Origin: Selaginella moellendorffii
Lineage: Eukaryota; Streptophyta; Lycopodiopsida; Selaginellales; Selaginellaceae
DNA length: 64,000 bases
Assembly: GCF_000143415.4 (NCBI RefSeq)
Contig: NW_003314267.1
Coordinates: 1,438,100 to 1,502,099 of the forward strand
Direction: 5' to 3'
Both the position numbers and the translations under genes were made by a program. The stretch's first letter is position 1. Every line of letters begins with the position of its first letter. Below the pieces are notes generated by a model. The model did no database searches. It had not been told where the DNA came from and saw only the letters and a list, made by a program, of their open reading frames with translations. Positions 57,101 through 64,000 of the stretch are shown here, piece after piece.

Positions 57101-59562
57101 AGCAGCAAGGCTACTCTGCCACTTACAGTTGGAGAGTGGCACTGAAATCTCCCGGGACGCCAAGTGGGCTGCGTGTGGGTGGCGGAGTGGGCGGCGGAGT
57201 TGGCGGCGAAGTTACAAACTGGGTGTGTCTTGAAGTGGACGCCGATGCACACGAGCGCGATGCGAGCGCGAGTGTGATGCAAGCGCGAGTGGATGCCGAT
57301 GCACATGAGAAACCTGTAGAGAAGTGGGAGCGCGAGTGGGAGCGCGATGCGAGCGCAAGTGTGCGAGCGCGAGTACGAAGCAAAATGCAAAACCTAACCT
57401 CACACGCGCGAAATGTCACGACGGTTGGTAATCCCGCCACGTCATCATTCCTCGGACTTGGGCGCCACCATTAATTTCTGGATCGCCGCGCGCATGCGTG
57501 AAATCCAAGAGAAATCCGCAACGTCATCATTCCTCGGACTGCATGCACGCGAAATCCAAAAGAAAGATCATGATTGGGATATCATTTAATACCCTCGCTA
57601 TATTTATACCATGCATGATTGGATATTCCAAAGCATCTTGTATTTCCAAAAATGCCAGATGTTCAGCTAAATAAATTGTCAGAGGATTTGATGTGACGTT
57701 CAAGCGTGTGGGCTCATGCAATTTTGATCCCAAAAAATGCACCAAAAAATGCTCGGCGTCATCTGGCGTTATCTCTTGAATGGCGTGGGGCCGCATGCCA
57801 TTTTCAGGAGCACATAGGAGTATATTCCTAGAATATTCTAACACGCGCGAAATTGTTTTGAATTTCCTGGAGATCCAACCGTTAGATCGCAACTAGATTT
57901 TACAGAATGGTATACAATGTCCTTCTTGATGACCCTGCAAAGAAGCATCTCAATCGGACACCACATGAGACCACACGAGCCTTACAATGTTTCAGGGGCA
58001 TTTGCCATAGATCCGACCGTTATTTTGCTCCAAGATTCTACAGTGTGGTGTGCATTGACCTTTCCATCGACACTGCAAAGGGACATCACAATCAGATGCG
58101 GGATCACAAGAAACCAACTTCACTAACTCTGGTTTCACCAAGATCTACGTAAGGAGTTATGAAATGAAAGGACCCTCTCTATTGAAATGTGTTTATGGTC
58201 CTAGGGGCATTGTGACATATCAAAGGATTTTGCATCAAGTTCTGTATTTGCATGTTTATCAAGCTACTGAATTGCTAAACCCTAAACCCTAAACCCTAAC
58301 CCTAAACATGTGGCAAATGCTGGGTGAAGAAAGATGCCCTTTCTGGGCAAATGCTGTAAGAGGCAGATTCCGAGCAGATGTATCTCAGATCAGCGAAAGG
58401 GACAAACGAAAGCTAGCTATAAACATGACGGGATGCAAATAGATTACTAGGCTGGTCCTACGAAAATCAAAAACCATAATTGAAAACATTGAAAATGCAA
58501 AAAGAAAGGTTTATAATATTTTTGAATTTTAAGCAACCAAATGAATGTAAGTAGGGCATGTGTTTGTAAGTTTAAAAATGCCTCAACCACTTAAATTCCC
58601 AAGTAAATAAAGTTGTTTCTATTTTTGGTACAGGTAAACTTTATAGCGTGTGGGCTCATGCAATTTTGAACCCAAAAATGCACCAAAAAATGCTCGACTA
58701 GCATTATTCTTTGAATGGCGTGTGGCCTTATATTGCCATAAATGGACGTACACACACAGCATAATTATTCCTTTACACGGTGAATAATCTTGGCGCAGAT
58801 CGCTGACATGGCATGGCAAAGTTCGAATCACTGACATGGCACAGCTGGATCGAGGCAAGGACATGATGTGACAAAGTTCAACCTCCGACAGCAAAGTCTA
58901 GAAGCTACTCAGTTTGAAATTTGTCAGAGGAATCATAAGATCTGGTTTGTTAGAGGATTTGATGTGACGTTCAAGCGTGTGTTATTTTTGAATTCTCGAA
59001 CTCATTCCTAGGTCTATCATTTTTGTGCGCCGTGTTCTTGGTTCCGCTAAGCGCAGTGAGCGCTACTTGTGTAAGCGGCGTTGTGAGCTGTGGTTTATGC
59101 GTCTACAAGCGGTTGCGGCATTGCGAGCGCCATTGCGAGCGGCAGTTTATGCGAGTGGCAGTTTGTGCGAGCGGCGCTACGAGCAGTTGCGGTGTTGTGA
59201 GCGGCACTGTCTTTGGTGTGGCTACCACTTCCTCTTGATATTCGGCACTTGTGCTTCCTGGTATGTTCACCATGGAATGGCTTAGGACCACATTTAGAAA
59301 TGGCATGAGGCCACATGCCATCTTGGGCCCTTGCAATTTCATGGCTAGCATATTGTCATGTATGTTTTTACTTGCCTGCAGCTGTGTGTATATCAAGATG
59401 GCATGAGGCCTCATGCCAATTTTGTGAATGCGAAATTTCACGTGGGTGTCAATAGCATGTTTGAATAATGGCATGTGGCCTCATGCTATTTGGTATGTTA
59501 TGATTTAGGCCATTCTCCAATCATTTTTTGTATGGTCTTAACTTCTTTTCTGCACTTTCAGA
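57101..59562. other. Intergenic region between the two divergent transposon genes
   Basis: Likely holds both promoters. It contains palindromes at 57780-57801, 58715-58739, 59300-59321, 59398-59419 and 59467-59488; a GAGCGCGA/GATGCGAGCGCGAG-type degenerate repeat at 57230-57400 and a related GAGCGGC tract at 59100-59210; two copies of a stretch with GCTCATGCAATTTTGA and AATGCACCAAAAAATGCTCG at 57708 and 58650; and GGATTTGATGTGACGTTCAA at 57676 and 58952. No gene recognised. Confidence 0.55.
58276..58308. repeat. Interstitial telomere-type repeat
   Basis: About four and a half CCCTAAA units with one shortened unit (CCCTAA), the complement of the plant telomere repeat TTTAGGG. Confidence 0.85.
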
Positions 59563-60842
59563 ATGGCCTTCAGGGTTGGGGAAAAGGTTTACATTTTGAA
59601 TGGTGGGAAGAGAGTTGCAAAAGGGACCCTTGTGTTTATGGATCGGAACTTTGTTATACAATGTCAAAGGCTTGGGGAAGGCAATGCTGCTGTATCAGTA
59701 GAGACTGTCTTCAATGGGAATGTGGTCGCTATTGAACGAGGAGAGATGGTCGTCGGGGTAAATGTTGTTGTTGCCTTGAAAAATCTGCAGAAGAAAATAG
59801 ATGTTGGGGACAGCGCAAGTGCGACGCATGTTCCCTCCGTGGATCTTAAGAACCGTGCTACATGGATTCAGGCAAAGGTGTTTCTAAACAACCCCGAGGG
59901 GGAGGTGGTAGCTGAGGGCTTAGCCACAGTTGTCGATCCAAGAGATGCGGTTGCTAATCAAGAATTGGGCTGGGATGATATTGGAGTTGCGATTTTAGAG
60001 GTTGTTGACACAGAAGAAAACAGTCTGACTATTGGAAGCATTGTGCGGTGGAAATTGAGGCATTTAGTGTTTGAGAATGTGAAGGATTCACAATCAAACA
60101 CCACTACAACTGATGACAGAACATCTCTTCATGGGAAAAGAAAGTACACCTTCCTACAGCGCAGCCAAAGGGATCTGAGCAACGAACCGAAAAGGCAAAA
60201 AATGGCGATGGAGGTTCGAATGGTCTCGACAGTTGCTTGTTGCAAGAGGAGGTGCTGTCAACATGCTGATTGGGATGCTATTGAAGAGGAGAGAGCAAGA
60301 TACAAGACATTGTCCTGGAAGGCAGCTCGCAATTTTGTGTATGAGGCATTACGGTCATCTGTTGATGCTTCAGAACATCAGGTGGGGGGCATGGTCTTCC
60401 AGAGGGGTTTGGTCTGCATGAAGGCATGGAGAATCATTTATGGAGTCCCTCGAAGCACATTCTACAGAATCAAAACTGAGTTCGAGGAACAAAGGGTTCA
60501 ACAGGCAGTCCATGGGAACGACGGTACGCACAAAACCAGGGGTCATGTTGTATATGGAGAGGCAATCTTCAAGAGGTTTGTCGAGACATGTAGCGAGCAG
60601 CAACCACATAAAACCCGCCTCTTGGAAGATGGAACACGAGACACCCAACGAGTTCTCCCTTCCATGTATACCAAGGGGGCCATATTGGAAGATGTGAATC
60701 GGGAACTCTAGAGTAATAGCTACAGGAAGCTGAGCCAATCTAGATTTAGTAGATTGTGGAGCAACAGGTTCAGGGATGTGAGTATAGGAAAGTACTCCAG
60801 CTTTTCAAAGTGTGACGAGTGCACTGCTATCAAAATGGCTTT
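59563..60842 (+). pseudogene. DUF7869-like transposase gene, N-terminal half
   Basis: Open from the ATG at 59563 to a TAG at 60709, then open in the same frame to about 60842. The first 175 residues are two beta-rich modules (AFRVGEKVYILNGGKRVAKG; GEVVAEGLATVVDPRDAV) similar in style to small domains in plant En/Spm-type proteins. Then a Cys cluster CCKRRCCQHADWDAI, VCMKAWRIIYGVPRSTFYRI (helix-turn-helix-like), SQSRFSRLWSNRFRDVSIGK and FSKCDECTAIKMALSKNS, where the sequence stops abruptly. In DUF7869 proteins the CDECT motif directly precedes the region found at 33215. Amber stop plus truncation make this a broken gene in the present arrangement. Confidence 0.75.
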
Positions 60843-60845
60843 GTC

Positions 60846-63739
60846 GAAGAATTCTTATAACCCCGGGGGCATCCCCCACACTTGGCGGTGCACCCAAGCT
60901 AGCCCTTACGGCCAAGGGTTCATAGCAACTGAGATTAGGTGTCCCCATCTCACTCACCATGACCTTGGTGCCACTTGCACCAAAGCGTTCAAGTTAGATA
61001 TGCTGAGCTTTTACACTAAGCAATCTAACCGTGCATCACGACTCCGAGGCATCCCTCGCTTGGCGGTGTGCCCAAACCAGTCTCCCCACTGAGAGTCCAT
61101 GACCACCGAAATATGAGTGTCCTCATATTCCAAACCATCACCACGCCCTAGTGATTTGGGACTCGAACCCAAGCACTAGAGGGTCGGGACTCGAACCCAA
61201 CCTCCGTATATGCATCTACGGACGGCATCACACTAGATGCCTGGCGTGACTCCCCACGCCGGTGCACCAACCTATTTTTAAAGCGCGCTACAGATCACAG
61301 CTTAGGAACCTAGTTCCTCCACACTGCCAAGTCCTCTCACTTGACATGTCTATGATCATGCTTGGACTCCTCCATGCTCGGCCCCCTGGCCCACCCTTTT
61401 TGAAGATATCACCTTCAACTAGGGTCTTTGTTCCCCCGACGTGCCAATCTCACTTGGCAAGTCCTCCGACCATTGTAACATGGTTCCTGCATAAGCGTGA
61501 AAGTCCTTGACCATCGACTTTCATTCAAAGCCCTCTCTTTGAACACTCGGGAACTACTTCCCTAACCTTGATAACCTTGCCTCATGGCAAGCTTCAAGAC
61601 CACGCTTCTGCTGCGCCACTCTGATTTCGCGCGTTCCATGAACCATTTACACTTGGCCTTTCTAGGTACTACGCTACCTAGAATCGTCTTTGGGAACCTT
61701 GAAGGAACTCTGTCCCTCAGCTTGCTAAGGCCTACCCTTTCGCAAGCTTTATAGTTGCCATATAGTCTAACATGGACAATTCCATATTTTAGACTCTCCA
61801 TGGCATCACGGTTGCTAGCAACAACATCCTCGAGCACCCTCTTGATTCTCCACTCCCAACTTTCATAACCACTGTTGGATATGCCCTTTGATTTCTATGG
61901 TTTAGTTCCATCTCAACACTACTTGCCTTTGGCTTCACACCTTTCCTTCGGTCATTCTCCTCCAGACCAGGAGGATAGCTTTGCACTTTCTATCATGCCT
62001 TAGCAAGTATTCTTAGGGATGAACATACCCAATAGCCCAGGGAGTGGTTCCTCAATCCGGGTATGCTCAGCTTATAATCCCACACACTGGGGTTACATTG
62101 TTGCTTATGGGCCTTTACATGCCCATCACTAGCTTTGCCAAAATTCCATTTTTGGCTTTGTCTAACTTGGGTAGACAGTCCTCTCCTGTCTCCGCAACCT
62201 TGGACATTTGGATAGCACCTTCTATCCATCATTCACTAGGGACTTAGTCCCTTGGGCTTTATCCATTGCCCTCGCGACATCAAACACCACCTTCTGGTGT
62301 TCTAGAGTGTTCGGGTGTCCCAATGATGGCTTTCTTGACAATGAGTATTTCCTTTTATGACATTGACTTACTATATCGTAACATAAGCAACTTATCCCCC
62401 GTAAGGGTATATCCGACTTCCCTATACTAGAAGTCTTGGGTAGCTACCTTCTACCCGTTTAACCAGTTATTTTGCACCTCTTGCTTAGTTGCCTCATAGT
62501 TGTCAAGTCCTACAACTCATTGCTTGGTGCTTTCACACCTCCATCACTATCTGGGTCACCACACTCCAACTGCATGCTCTACAGCTTAGGCTATGCCATT
62601 CCCATTTCCATTGGGATTCCTTTGGCAAGGGGTTCTCATGAACCCACCAACATAGCCTCAAGGTATCACACCTTGGCACATTTGGTGTCTCCACACCATC
62701 GGCTCCACGAGCCTACCTCTATGACATTTCCCTTTGTGTCTAAGTCTTTGCCAAGACCAACACCGCTCTTTCTCATGCCAACTATCTGTTAGCACTGCCC
62801 CATAGAGGTCACACACAACTTTATGTCAAAGTTGTTTTCTTCTGGGAACACCTTTCCCATAACTTTAGCATGGCACATTTTGCCATCGATGAGATACTCT
62901 CTGTTCTCATCCTTGGATCTTATGATCCCCCCCCATCCTTTGTGGGGTACAACACACCTCAGTCCAAATGCTTCCATCAGTCCTTTTAGGACCATCCGTT
63001 GACTCTACTTGAGTCATCCAGCAGTTTTGGACTTCGTTAATCCGCAGACCCGTAAGGTCCTATTTGTGAGGCACTAGCTCACTGGAATACACTTCTTGCA
63101 TTCCTGTCCTACTCAAAAGGACTATTTTCACAAGTGTTGCTCCGACACTTGATTTTGTTCTCTGGGGGCAATTTTTGCCCCTTAAGACTACTTGTCCATG
63201 TGATGAGAATACCACTCATCTCTAAGTACACCCCCCAACTCCTTGGGTTGTTCCAGCATTTATTAAAGGTAGCCCCGGCTACCATTTCAAGGACTTGAGT
63301 CCTTTTCCGTATTTGACCTTCCACGGTCATTACCTTTGGTCTCACATTCATGAGCACCAACCTCAACTATATGAGGATAATCTTGTGACTCCTTTATTGT
63401 TTTGGAGTCTCTATCTTTCCCGTGATCCCAACTTTAGTTGTTTACCACAACAACCTTAGCCAATTTGCTGAGACAAATGCTCATCCGGATCACATCCTCA
63501 ACTCAATGAGGAAAACCTTGCACTGTTCCCAAGATCCCAAAGTCGTTCCATTATTGGCCCTTTTCTATCCACCACCTCGTCTACAAGTTCACACATGAAC
63601 TGTAATGGAGAGCCATGTCTTCCCGACTTGCTACTCCTCAAGGATAGGCCCACTCCTCGGACTTTCCGATGCCAACACTAGTGGTGATATACTTGAGCAC
63701 CAATAAAAGTTGGACTAAGGAACAGCTCCGATACCAAAT
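60846..63739 (-). mobile_element. B-family retroelement, 5' internal part
   Basis: Minus-oriented: the primer-binding site TTTGGTATCGGAGC lies at 63726-63739 next to the LTR. No RT, integrase or clear gag was recognised. 61110-61210 has two copies of GGGTTCGAGTCCC on the minus strand, resembling a Pol III B box. Confidence 0.55.
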
Positions 63740-64000
63740 TGTAAGCGACTAAATTTTCCATTTTACTTTAGTCACTTAACCACACCTCTGACCACTTTGA
63801 GGAGTCTCATTCACAACCTCCATCAATCCAATTCAGGACTTGGGACTTGCTAGCCCCAAGAATGGCATCCATGCCACTCAACACTTGCACCTGGTCCAAG
63901 TGCTCCACGTGTCCGGTCCCAAGACCGACACCCAAAGGTACCATTGACATCTCGGCCCGTTACGCTAAGGCCATGCCCATTCACCTTTGCTGCACTAGTG
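63740..64000 (-). mobile_element. B-family 5' LTR (cut by the window edge)
   Basis: Near-identical on the minus strand to 35992-36270, ending ..GTCGCTTACA at 63740. The LTR continues past the right end of the window. Confidence 0.85.

Larger units (their letters stand above)
51127..60845 (+). mobile_element. Left part of the 12.2-kb palindrome-bearing DNA transposon
   Basis: Starts with the 24-bp terminal sequence also found at 30703. It carries two divergent genes: the 1,643-residue gene on the minus strand and the N-terminal half of the DUF7869-like gene on the plus strand. About 17 palindrome copies lie in it, and none in the retrotransposons around it. It sits inside the D 3' LTR, with TCTT directly outside this end and outside the other end (30699-30702, minus strand). 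Confidence 0.75.

Noticed and set aside
51127-60845. Giant-virus (NCLDV) insertion
   Set aside because: Such insertions have been reported in Selaginella and Physcomitrella, but I see no capsid, packaging ATPase, polymerase or late transcription factor, while terminal repeats, a 4-bp duplication and a DDE-like protein fit a transposon.
61110-61210. tRNA gene or SINE suggested by two GGGTTCGAGTCCC boxes
   Set aside because: No A box at a fitting distance and no cloverleaf could be folded by eye; left as a note in the B element.

Overview
The window is land-plant nuclear DNA, most likely from a lycophyte (spikemoss, Selaginella type). Evidence: many very short introns (about 45-70 bp), compact genes, plant-only families (WHIRLY, SUT-type sucrose transporter, cystathionine gamma-synthase with an MTO1 motif), CCCTAAA telomere-type repeats, and about half the window made of decayed LTR retrotransposons. 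The species call is inference.

Gene-rich left part (1-26.4 kb). 1-7.5 kb is a local inverted-duplication cluster. It holds a spliced gene with a proteasome-beta-like Ntn-hydrolase domain (4962-7258, +), broken copies of it on the other strand, a CPBP-protease-like remnant and a small unknown gene (3712-4244, -). 7.6-10.2 kb is AT-rich with no gene seen. Then come a thioredoxin (10232-10833, -), a UUAT-like nucleotide-sugar transporter (11129-12523, -), plastid cystathionine gamma-synthase (13121-15363, -), plastid GrpE (15724-17557, -), a sucrose transporter (18056-20571, +), an MIF/MDL-type tautomerase (20765-21254, +), WHIRLY (21526-22751, -) and an intronless kinase-pseudokinase gene (22942-26367, +). 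Exon joins were worked out by hand; frames close exactly for all of them.

Transition (26.6-30.1 kb). A duplicate of the WHIRLY/kinase junction is split by about 2.8 kb of unrelated DNA carrying kelch-exon fragments, then interrupted by an LTR.

Mobile part (30.1-64 kb). Three LTR families (called A, B and D here), one miniature LTR element (TRIM), a large palindrome with an assembly gap, and a DNA-transposon-like element of about 12.2 kb that I do not recognise. The last lies in two pieces (30703-33215 and 51127-60845). It has a 24-bp terminal sequence, a 4-bp target duplication (TCTT), an intact spliced 1,643-residue gene with a ParB-like segment and a C-terminal HAD/FCP1-like phosphatase domain (51569-57100, -), a divergent DDE-transposase-like gene of the DUF7869 kind broken into two halves, and about 20 copies of a 22-bp palindrome, many sitting inside introns. 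Flipping one segment (about 33.2-60.85 kb) would simultaneously rejoin the split gene, the element, its target site, a D-family 3' LTR, a B-family solo LTR and a B-family retroelement. So the window contains either a real 27.6-kb inversion or an assembly error of that size.
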